Source: Microvelia longipes (Eukaryota; Arthropoda; Insecta; Hemiptera; Veliidae). Taken from it: a DNA stretch of 64,000 nt. The DNA lies in NCBI GenBank assembly GCA_018340805.1, contig JACMZG010001908.1, positions 41,181,803 through 41,245,802 on the forward strand, read 5' to 3'. Numbering within the stretch: the first letter of the stretch is position 1; every line of letters starts with the position of its first letter. A program made the translations under genes and the position numbers. Positions 1-10,249 of the stretch are shown here, piece by piece. The notes under the pieces were generated by a model that did not search any database, was not told the DNA's origin, and saw only the letters and a list, made by a program, of their open reading frames with translations.

Positions 1-873
1 GACATAATGCCATGTCCCACTCTGTTTCGTTACGTCTAACTCATCAGGGCGCCGACAGAGCCTGAACTCACTCTGACCTTCAATCAATTCCGAAGAATAT
101 AATGTGAAGTACTTACCAGAGACGAGCGGTGCTCTCTTACCGCATCATGCATGGCAAGCAAAACATATATCATTTTGATACTACCGAGTTTTGCAAAACA
201 TGAATAGTTGACACAATATAATTGTGCGAGAGACACCAAGGAAATGTAACAAGCAAAATGCAATGCTACATCTGGGAACTGTTCCATCATTCGACATTCG
301 TCATACTTGATGGCTCGACATAATGTCATGTCCCACTCTGTTTCGTTACGTCTAACTCATCAGGGCGCCGACAGAGCCTGAACTCACTCTGACCTTCAAT
401 TAATTCCGAAGAATATAATGTGAAGTACTTACCAGACGAGCGCGGTGCTCTCTTACCGCCATCATGCATGGCAAGCAAACATATATCATTTTGATACTAC
501 CGAGTTTTGCAAAACATGAATAGTTGACACAATATAATTGTGCGAGAGACACCAAGGAAATGTAACAAGCAAAATGCAATGCTACATCTGGGAACTGTTC
601 CATCATTCGACATTCGTCATACTTGATGGCTCGACATAATGCCATGTCCCACTCTGTTCGTTACGTCTAACTCATCAGGGCGCCGACAGAGCCTGAACTC
701 ACTCTGACCTTCAATTAATTCCGAAGAATATAATGTGAAGTACTTACCAGAGACGAGCGGTGCTCTCTTACCGCCATCATGCATGGCAAGCAAAACATAT
801 ATCATTTTGATACTACCGAGTTTTGCAAAACATGAATAGTTGACACAATATAATTGTGCGAGAGACACCAAGG
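1..873 (-). repeat. Satellite array, about 316 bp unit, reverse-orientation block
   Basis: There are two complete head-to-tail units (1-316 and 317-632) and a partial one (633-873), all in the opposite orientation to the block at 910-2009. Units are nearly identical, differing by single substitutions and 1-2 base indels. The array runs off the left edge of the window. The 80-120 residue open frames inside are by-products of the repeat: the unit length is not a multiple of three and indels break the frame. Confidence 0.97.
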
Positions 874-909
874 ATGAGTTAGACTGACAGAAAGATAGAG
901 TTAGTTGTG
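874..909. repeat. Inversion junction of the satellite array
   Basis: The reverse block stops at 873 and the forward block starts at 910. The 36 bases between begin with ATGAGTTAGAC, the same 11-mer that opens the forward block at 910-920. They otherwise hold a short GA/GT-rich stretch (about 885-909) that is absent from the standard unit. This is a true sequence junction in the window, but it could be a mis-assembly of long reads. Confidence 0.85.
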
Positions 910-2009
910 ATGAGTTAGACGTAACGAAACAGAGTGGGACATGGCATTATGTCGAGCCATCAAGTATGACGAATGTCGAATGATGGAACAGTTCCCAGAT
1001 GTAGCATTGCATTTTGCTTGTTACATTTCCTTGGTGTCTCTCGCACAATTATATTGTGTCAACTATTCATGTTTTGCAAAACTCGGTAGTATCAAAATGA
1101 TATATGTTTTGCTTGCCATGCATGATGGCGGTAAGAGAGCACCGCTCGTCTCTGGTAAGTACTTCACATTATATTCTTCGGAATTAATTGAAGGTCAGAG
1201 TGAGTTCAGGCTCTGTCGGCGCCCTGATGAGTTAGACGTAACGAAACAGAGTGGGACATGGCATTATGTCGAGCCATCAAGTATGACGAATGTCGAATGA
1301 TGGAACAGTTCCCAGATGTAGCATTGCATTTTGCTTGTTACATTTCCTTGGTGTCTCTCGCACAATTATATTGTGTCAACTATTCATGTTTTGCAAAACT
1401 CGGTAGTATCAAAATGATATATGTTTTGCTTGCCATGCATGATGGCGGTAAGAGAGCACCGCTCGTCTCTGGTAAGTACTTCACATTATATTCTTCGGAA
1501 TTAATTGAAGGTCAGAGTGAGTTCAGGCTCTGTCGGCGCCCTGATGAGTTAGACGTAACGAAACAGAGTGGGACATGGCATTATGTCGAGCCATCAAGTA
1601 TGACGAATGTCGAATGATGGAACAGTTCCCAGATGTAGCATTGCATTTTGCTTGTTACATTTCCTTGGTGTCTCTCGCACAATTATATTGTGTCAACTAT
1701 TCATGTTTTGCAAAACTCGGTAGTATCAAATGATATATGTTTTGCTTGCCATGCATGATGGCGGTAAGAGAGCACCGCTCGTCTCTGGTAAGTACTTCAC
1801 ATTATATTCTTCGGAATTAATTGAAGGTCAGAGTGAGTTCAGGCTCTGTCGGCGCCCTGATGAGTTAGACGTAACGAAACAGAGTGGGACATGACATTAT
1901 GTCGAGCCATCAAGTATGACGAATGTCGAATGATGGAACAGTTCCCAGATGTAGCATTGCATTTTGCTTGTTACATTTCCTTGGTGTCTCTCGCACAATT
2001 ATATTGTGT
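910..2009 (+). repeat. Satellite array, 317 bp unit, forward-orientation block
   Basis: Unit starts (ATGAGTTAGACG) fall at 910, 1227, 1544 and 1860, giving periods of 317, 317 and 316. The last copy is partial and stops at 2009 within an imperfect palindrome (CACAATTATATTGTG). Each unit holds a good-looking splice donor string (CTGGTAAGTACT) and an open frame of up to 119 codons, which overlaps the next unit and is not a plausible gene. The unit is much richer in GC than the flanks. Confidence 0.97.
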
Positions 2010-3050
2010 TTAATGTAATAATCTAAATTGTATATAGTTTGTCTTGATTTTCAATAAAAAATTTCTTTTTTTAATGTTATATTTTATCTTTAAACCAAGT
2101 TATATTAAAGACATTCATATTATTCTTTCTTATTTTTTCCATCCTATCACTTGTCATTCTTTACTCTTAATACCTATTTTCAAATTCTTTTTATTAAATC
2201 TTTTATTTGATTTGATTATATACATGATGTTATTTCTTTAAAATCGGATTCACATAAATTATTATTTTATTTAAGTATTAGTACATATATACACCGAATT
2301 CGAGTGTGTGCTGTCAGCCCGTGTTTGTATTTTTTTATTAATCCATCAAGTCCCCCTTGTTTTGACTTAAAAACATTATCTTTTTTTTAAGTCATGTTCT
2401 TATAAAATCAAAAAATCAGGTGATTTCTATGCCGGATATTAGATTTGAATTTGATTTCATTATTTTTTATTTTAATACCCAAATATTTTTTATTCTTTTT
2501 TATACTTTTACGTATTTTTTAAAAGTTTTTTTTCTACATATTTTTTTATTTGTTTATAACTTATATACATGTATAGATACATAAAAAGTAACTTTGTAAG
2601 AGGTTTAAATTTTATATTGGACATTATCTTTTAAAGATCATATTTATAAATTGCGAACAGGTGCCAACAAATTTAAATAAATTGATAATCAATTTATTTA
2701 TTTATTAAAATCATATTTAATTTAATTCACGAAGAACGATTTTTGTTTGAATAAAAAAAATAGTTTTTGATAGGACTTGATTTTTATACCTTCAATTTCT
2801 AAGGTTCATTGAAATTAAATCAGCCGTTTGATAAGCACCTATCAAAATGATAAGCGTATCAAAAATCTTTTATCATAAATCTAAAAATACAAGAAACGAG
2901 TACACAAAAAATGTGTACACTCATAATACATAGACACCATTTTTTCGATTTTTGGAATGTTTAGGTACTGAACTATTGACATTTGTTGAAAAAAGTCGGA
3001 GTTAGGTTTTTGCTAATGCAACACTTCCCTTTCCTTTTAGAAAGTATTGA
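2010..3050. other. AT-rich DNA, no gene seen
   Basis: T-rich and A-rich runs with only short chance open frames, such as a 65-codon Phe/Leu/Ile-rich frame at 2044-2241 that reflects the base composition. No repeat structure or coding signal is recognised. Confidence 0.7.
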
Positions 3051-3059
3051 AGTAATATT

Positions 3060-3185
3060 ATTGGGGCCAACATAGATTACTATTTGCCTCCATAGTAGAG
3101 GTCATTAAGGCTTTCGTCGCAATACTACATTGTGCCTGCGGAGGTCTAGGGTTCGTTGCCTAGGTTTTGTTCTAGGTTTATAGTA
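3060..3185 (+). mobile_element. Probable tRNA-derived SINE fragment
   Basis: A less AT-rich island ends with GGAGGTCTAGGGTTCG followed by TTGCCTAGG, which resembles a tRNA B box in a T-arm stem-loop. The downstream TTCTAGGTTTATAG also matches the second copy at 24598-24695. The A box is weak. The assignment to a SINE is inference from the B-box-like stretch and the presence of a second related copy. Confidence 0.45.
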
Positions 3186-3639
3186 TTTAAAATTTGTATT
3201 AAACCAACTTTAACATTTATTACTTTGAGCATATAACAGTTCCGAGCAAATTTCCAAATGAAATAATTAGCTAATAAAATTGGGGTCATAAATGGAGATA
3301 GTGTTTCATATACTAGCATACAGTATACTTTAAAAAAGTATACTCTCTCTAAGTATAACTGCACTAGTATACTTAATATATACTGGTGAGTTGAAGAATG
3401 ATACGACAGAGCTATAGTTGTGAATATCTTAATATAGGATATCAAGTGATAAATTAGTTATCATTCATGTTTATAGGGCCCCTTCAAAAGTAAATAAATA
3501 AAAGATGTCACTTTGTTTATATTTGTATACAAGTTTTTCCAGTCATTCATCTTAGTTTATATTACCTTATAGAAGGGGAACTCTATAGGTGGTCTTAGTT
3601 TGTGCCAACCATAATATACCTAATTTAAAACTCGATAGA

Positions 3640-4270
3640 AAAGCTCTAAAAATCAGAAACGGCGTTCTTCGGTACCTTTCTTCACAATATAGCTTTTACT
3701 ACGCTCATCTTCACTATTTCGGACATGCTTCGCTCGTTCTCAAAATATAGAAATTACCTCATGTGTATTGCAAATAATTTTATGCCAAGGAAAACCGAAG
3801 ACATACTAGGCGTATTATCATGATCATATACTTATTTATAGCATAAAACAATACGCTTGTACCAAATTTTAACTCAATTAGTTTATATTTTTAATTATAT
3901 ACAATTTATTAAAAACATTTACAAATATTTATGTCATTCGAGAAATCTTGAACTAAGTATATTAGATGAAACTTGTCACAAATGTTACTCTTACAAATTG
4001 ACTAAATTTCAAATCGATCAAAACATTTTCCACGATTTATGGATTTTGAAAATTGCATTATTGGTGGTGATAACGACGTCATAAAAAATAATGTCTACTT
4101 AGCACAACCAGACCTAGAGATTGATTTATTTTATTAAAGTGTTTATAGCTCTCCAGCATAAACGATAACTAACACACACAAATACAGAAATAAAACTTTT
4201 AAAAATATTTTAAAAGCATCTAAAACGAAAAATTCAGGTAAAATCCTCCCTTTCTGATTTTTAGTCCTAT
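3640..4270 (-). mobile_element. Dispersed repeat family A, copy 1
   Basis: Read on the minus strand this carries the family landmarks: an ATTATCCG-like lead, a GTGTGTGT run, TATCGTTTATGCTGG, CTAGGTCTGGTTGTGCT, ATGACGTCGTTATCACC, and near the end the TTCGCTCG-type motif with GGTACC. The same order recurs in the other copies. No protein is encoded; the 75-codon frame at 3857-4084 lies inside and looks incidental. Probably a non-autonomous transposon or a decayed fragment of one. Confidence 0.6.
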
Positions 4271-4345
4271 GATTATATTTTTCCTATATACTTGCGGTAT
4301 AAATGAGGAAAAGATAAAATTTAGAAATATTATACAATAGTTATT

Positions 4346-4460
4346 TATGCCATAAGGCTGAGAAGTGTGTCTTTATGTCACGGCAATTAGATTTACCGAC
4401 GAGCGAAGCGAGTCGGGAAAAATTGCCAAGACATAAAGACATTCTCAGCCGGATGGCATA
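4346..4460. repeat. Imperfect hairpin element with GAGCGAAGCGAG apex
   Basis: The left arm beginning TATGCCATAAGGCTGAGAA pairs with the right arm ending TTCTCAGCCGGATGGCATA. The arms are about 48-55 bp with small bulges. The apex CCGACGAGCGAAGCGAGTCGG is itself a palindrome with a CGAA-type loop. Typical of a small fold-back (MITE-like) element. Confidence 0.75.
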
Positions 4461-4467
4461 CACTATT

Positions 4468-4975
4468 TTTTTTGAGGTAGCACTCATTAAATAAAACACT
4501 CATTAAAAAAAATCAAAAAATAGCACTCATTAAACTGCGCTATACACTTAATTGAAAAAAACAAACGTCCAATTATTATTAACTCCATATTATCGTCGTC
4601 ATTAAATTCATCCATAGCTTCACACTTTTACTCAAAAATGTAAAAGCTTTACAAATTAACACACAAAAATTTTCAATTAGAACACCTTTAAAAAACGAAA
4701 AAAAAAATAGTCTACGAACAAAAACAGAAACAGAATGAACGTTTTTAAAGAAAACTCATGAAGGTTTAACACAGATTGTTTTTTGAACACGCAACATTAC
4801 AGTAATAGCGGCAACATATGAATTACTTTTACGTCCTAGGAGTTTTTTTTACATTCATTATTGTCCTCGGAGGTGAAAAGTACTAAATAACCTCCTATAA
4901 CAATAATGATTGGCTTCTCATCCTAAAAACGGTCCAATAAAGTAGTCAATTACGTACTACCTCAAAAAAAAAATA
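4468..4975. mobile_element. Possible fold-back element bounded by TTTTTTGAGGTAG inverted ends
   Basis: The left end TTTTTTTTGAGGTAG and right end CTACCTCAAAAAAAAA are inverted copies. Inside are three repeats of AGCACTCATTAAA or a variant (4479-4535) and a hairpin at about 4858-4911 (ATTATTGTCCTCGGAGG pairing with CCTCCTATAACAATAAT). No coding capacity. Boundaries are tentative. Confidence 0.4.
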
Positions 4976-4979
4976 TTTT

Positions 4980-6360
4980 TCTGAAAATGCACACGAATAG
5001 TTTTCTATAGACTAGTTTTTTACGCAATTATTTGATTTTTTTTTTATTAAGTAATATAACAGCTCCAAATGATTAAAGTATTTCCGATACTTTTATGGGG
5101 AATATAATTTGAGTGCAGAAATACTTTGCAGTTATATATAAAAAGCGGATCTCATTTTTTCTGCAACTAAATAGGAATTAGTACTTCCTAAGTATTGAGT
5201 TATTAGGTAAAGAATACTTTGTTCATTTTTCGTCGAAAACAACCCCTGCTCAAAAAATATACACAATTAATAAAATGAATAATTAAAAAATAAATCCGTT
5301 TCTAGTCAATAGAAGTCGATTGGAGCTATTAATTTGTTTTTGAACTCGGCTCCTCCGAAACACAACTTCATGGTTGGCATTACTGGTTTAATCACATATA
5401 TTTGCACCCAAACACGTATAATGCAAGGTTGACAAGTAAACAATCAATATCATATCAATAAATACCAATCAATAATCAATGAAGTCATCATGGCTAGAAT
5501 CTTCTAAACTAAATACTACGGGTGGTCCACTAAACCCATAATTTTCAACAATATAAAGCATTTTTTTTTACACCAGGTCATAATTTCATAAGTATTTAAA
5601 ACAACGTTAAACAGTAATAATTATAGTTATTACATTATCATAAATAAAACATTATAAACTAACCTTATCCTACAACAATTATATTATATTTTAATATATA
5701 AATAAATTTAACGCACTAACTTACTCTATAAATATACTAATACACATGTTAATATAATTCAGTTCACAACAAAAAAAGCTAAATATACAAATATAAAATT
5801 ACGGTAATTTAGTGTAAATTGATCCTTTAAGTTAAATTATATCAAGTTAAAAACCAAAGTCATACGAACAAATAAAATTATATTGTCTACAATTACTTTA
5901 TACTAAGTCCATATAACTTTGAGAATTCACTCCACGCAAAATAAACACACCTATTAAAAAGTAATAATTTGAGACACCTGTTGCGACGAGTTAACGGTTT
6001 AACACTTCAATTATTATTATAATTTTAAATATATATAATTTTTAAAACATGGTAATTTGATATGTTGTAATTTCTTTTAAAAAGTAATCATAATAATTAC
6101 ACTTTTGTTGTAATTTTTAAAAATTATATTTCTTATAATTTATTCGATATAATTATAAATAGTAATAATTATTTTAACACTTTTGTTAGTTTAATTAATG
6201 GAACAAAAACAGGGAACAAATAAATCATCAAAACAGTTCAATGAATAATTATAAATACGACTTACGGTTCAAGTCTAATCTACCAAAAAAGAAAGACTTG
6301 ATATTTCTAAAAGTGATTGGCTAAATATTTCTAGAACAATTTTTGTTGACTCTTAGCAGT
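4980..6360. other. AT-rich DNA, no gene seen
   Basis: Low-complexity A/T sequence with short direct words. I see no exon, no RNA gene and no clear mobile element. Confidence 0.65.
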
Positions 6361-6955
6361 ATTAAAATACTGCAATGTATATTCGATTAAAAAGTTTTAG
6401 CAATGAAATTTTTTGTCAATTAAAAAGCTGTAGTACTACAATTTATTTTCAATTAAAAACTTTCACTACAGCAATTTATCTTAGATTGAAACGTTTTAAT
6501 ACTGCAATTTATCTTAGATTGAAACGTTTAATACTGCAATTTATCTATAGATTGAAAACGTTTAATAACTGCAATTATCTTAGCGAATTGCAATTTTATC
6601 TTAGATTGAAAACGTTTTAATACTGCAATTTATCTTAGATTGAAACGTTTTAATACTGCAATTTATCTTAGATTGAAAAGCTTTAAGAAGGGTGTTTATT
6701 TTCGATTGTAAAGCCTTAATACATCTATTTGTTTTTGATTGAAAAGCTTTAAATAATACTGCAATTTTTTTCGATAAAGAAGCCTTAATACTGCTATTTT
6801 TTCGATAAAAAAGCCTTAATACCGCATTTTTTTCGATACAAAAGCCTAAGTACAACTATTTATTTTCGATAAAAAAGCTTTAATACAGCTAGTTATTTTC
6901 GATAAAAAAAGCCTAAATACAGCTATTTATTTTCGATAAAAAAGGCCGAAAATAC
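6361..6955. repeat. Minisatellite, about 33-35 bp unit, roughly 17 copies
   Basis: Units follow the pattern TACTGCAATTTATCTTAGAT then TGAAACGTTTTAA. They are most regular around 6470-6680 and drift toward TTTTCGATAAAAAAGCCTTAA on the right. Because of near-3n unit length both strands show pseudo-repetitive open frames (6375-6620 plus, 6601-6855 minus), which are not genes. Confidence 0.9.
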
Positions 6956-6959
6956 ACAA

Positions 6960-9900
6960 ACACAGCTGTTGATATCGACATCCACAACTAAAGCAAATTG
7001 TGGTTGTTGAGACTTCATCAGTTAATATTTGTACAAGGTATTTTAGGAGTGTATTTCAAACAAACAAGTGATGTCATAGATAATCGTTCGGTAGCTAAAA
7101 CCCGGATACACAAAACTATACCCGTTTTATCTTATAAATTTATTTTTTTTAAAAATAACATCCTAAACCGCAGAAATACAGCATAGAAATTGTTGTAAAC
7201 TTCTGTGTATGCATCTTTAAATGAAGCTATCTTGTAAATCTTTAAATGATTAAGTAGCCGAAACCAAATCATGAAATATACAAATTTCTAACCAATTTGT
7301 TATTGTTAAAATCAACGACGAGCAAGGGGAATGTTTGAGAAATGGCTCAAAACTACCTTATGAAGTTTATAAACGGTCGAAAGATGTAACCTACCCTCAG
7401 GCAAAATATAGGTTATGAGTAAAAAATTAATGGCCCGACTAGGTTCACTTTAAATATATTTAAGAAAAAACATGATAAAAAGTAATTCTTTAAGTTATGC
7501 TATCAAAGCTTCAGTGCTTTTTTAAGAGAACTTCGTAAGTCCTATCGCAAGGAGTGTAAGTATAGTAAATATATTATATAATGTTCATATTTATTCATTC
7601 ATTTATATAATAGAACGTCCCATCGAGTGTCCGAAAAGAAATAAGCATAAAACAATGGGGACTAATACTAAAAATAATAAGTATTATAGACTGTTTATAG
7701 AGTCAATAAAATAATGCAACAAGCATAATTTTTTACAAGTATGTTACCTATGAAATCAAAATTTTGCACTTTTGCTCAGCAATTTATGATGAGCATGATA
7801 CATGATTTAATCACTCATAAATTGCAACGCATACATTTGTTCTCGCTACTTCAATAAAACGTTTGACGCCTATTAACTGAATTCTACTGAAATTATTATA
7901 CTGAATTATTGTACACATCCTTAAATAAAATTTTAAATAAAATATATTTTTCTCGAAATATCCTCAATAACTTTATATCTACGTAGAAGCAACAAATAAG
8001 CTTTAAAAATCATATATATCTGTATAAATCGGTTACAGTTTAAGAAATTATTTCTTCTCTTAAAAAATTGTACACTGATTTTTCTAAAACTATACGGTAG
8101 CGTAGCTAAACTTTTCTAAAAAAAATGTTGGCTTCAGGGGATACCAAATCATTCGTATAAGAGATACAAATGTTACGAGCGCAGACATTCGAAAACGCGT
8201 AAATCATCAAGTGAATAATGACCGTTTCATCAATTACTTAGACAAAACTTACTGAAAAGAAAGAATGCTTCAAATTTATTACAAACATATTTAAAGATAT
8301 GATGGTTAAAAATTATAAAGTTATTAGTTAGTTCGAAAAGGGCGTAACATTTAATTTAAAAAGTTAGTGTTTTTAATTTAATTACATTTTTAAACTTTTT
8401 TTAAAAAATGAATAAAACATTTTACCGACTAAGCAGGACAATTTAGCACGTGGAAGTTTTTGTGATTTAAGAAAGGTTGCGAATTTCGTTTTCGGACATT
8501 TTTATAGCATTGCTTTACTGTTTCTAACCCATAGGAGTCATTTGGTTAACATGTTAAATAAATTTTATTGGTCTAATTAATAAGTCCAATAATTAGACTT
8601 TTAATAAACAAATATCTCATTTTTTTGAAAATTCGCTGAAAAGATGTAACGTGATTGATAAAATTAATTACGTTACGAGAATTAGAATTAATTAACGTTT
8701 ACATGCAGTACTCAACCCTATAGTTATCCCATAGCATATAACTATAACTAACATTATACATGAACAATATGTGATAACTTTAAGCGGATATAGTAGAGTG
8801 TTCCTGATGTTTAGTAGCTTTAAAATAGATCCATTTATGTTGCTCCTTTATTTTATTATAAGAATGAAGGTTATATTTTTGTTTTATATAAATGTCGTAG
8901 TATCAATTTGTATTATAATCAAGCAAGAAGTAAGAAACATAAAAAATGTAAACAAGAAATGAAATAACGAGCGTAGGTCGGAAAATATATATTGCTAGTG
9001 CAACAACATTTATTTACAATTAAACATCTAATGTGTAAAATGTATTTCATATATATATTAAGACAAGAGTATTTTCAAATAGGAAAGCTGGTGGAGGAAT
9101 GCTTAAAGTTGCAATGAAACATTGACATTTACAATACAATACTTACTGTTTTATTACTTTTATGAAAACGTACTTCGTAATCATATAGATTTACATTTTA
9201 CAAAATTCTAACTGAATATAATGAATGTTTTGCTTCACATATTACAATAAATATTTTAAACGACTTCATAATAGTAAAGCCTTCATTCATCTCGATAAAA
9301 TTTAGGAGTAAAATGTGTTTTTATCCGAACGACCTCAAAAGAGTCATTTCGTATTAAAATTTGTTAAAATGGTCCTGTCTTGTATTTTTCTGCTTATTTT
9401 AACTTTTAATGTAATGTGTAAAGTACAGTTCTAGCTTCAATGTTTGACAATAAAGCTTCAATGTCTTCCACAATGATAAGAAAGAAGTATACTGTTTCGC
9501 ATGTACGCATGCCACTTATCGTGAGCATAGGTAAGCGGATAGTATTCGTCTCTCTTTATTAGTCCAATGTTGTTTAACGACATAATAAATTATATCCGTG
9601 GACTAAGCTTTGAAACAGCCACAAAGCACACTTAGACGTCTAGTTTATAACCTCACGGAGTAAAGTAATTATATAAACCAAGTAGAACATGAACCACCAG
9701 GGAGTTGGTTCAAAGATGGGCGCAGCCATATTGTTTTACTCTTATAAATGTAAACAAACTATTTATGGTACTCGTCATTTTTGTTTTAGCACTTCTTTTA
9801 CATTTAAATCTAAAATGTTCGTGATTCGCGTAAGAATTGTGTTTCTCTTCCCCAAAAAAATTATAACAAAAGCTGCAAAACGCAGGTTATGCAACAAGAT

Positions 9901-10100
9901 ATGACGAGTTTAACATATATTAACGCTTCATAGCAAATAAAACATTTAAAAAACTAAACTTTATTTTTTTTAGACAAAATATTAAAACACGAGGTGGTAA
10001 CAAGCAAAATAAAGGATATTAATTTTCACTATTAGTTTATAACCTGCAATAGAACTATTAGTAGGAACATTTTATTTTTAACGGCTATTGAAATTTTGTA
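6960..10100. other. AT-rich DNA, no gene seen
   Basis: Unstructured AT-rich sequence. Chance frames of 62-71 codons (6998, 8771, 9689) lack any recognisable domain. A slightly GC-richer patch at 9490-9720 shows nothing I can name. The missing last apterous exon was looked for here on the minus strand and not seen. Confidence 0.6.
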
Positions 10101-10102
10101 GA

Positions 10103-10246
10103 ACTCCATACTTAAATGGTATATAGACACTAATCTAGCTAAAGCTAAAATTGTTTTAGAACTAAAGTTCTAAAACAATTTTAAAATTGTTGTAGAACTA
10201 AAGCTAGTTCAGTCTCTATATATCATTTAAGTATTTGTACGGAGTA
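10103..10246. repeat. Fold-back element, arms about 60 bp
   Basis: The left arm (ACTCCATACTTAAATGGTAT, then ATAGACACTAATCTAGCT) is the inverse of the right arm (AGCTAGTTCAGTCTCTATAT, then ATCATTTAAGTA and ACGGAGT). The centre holds further nested copies of ATTGTTTTAGAACT in alternating orientation. MITE-like, with no coding capacity. Confidence 0.75.
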
Positions 10247-10249
10247 AGT

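Noticed and set aside
941..1617. 119-codon open frames inside the forward satellite units
   Set aside because: The unit is 317 bp, not a multiple of three, so the frame runs into the next unit and stops; indels break it in other units; no domain is recognisable.
6375..6855. Overlapping repeat-peptide frames on both strands
   Set aside because: Mirror artefacts of the ~33 bp minisatellite.
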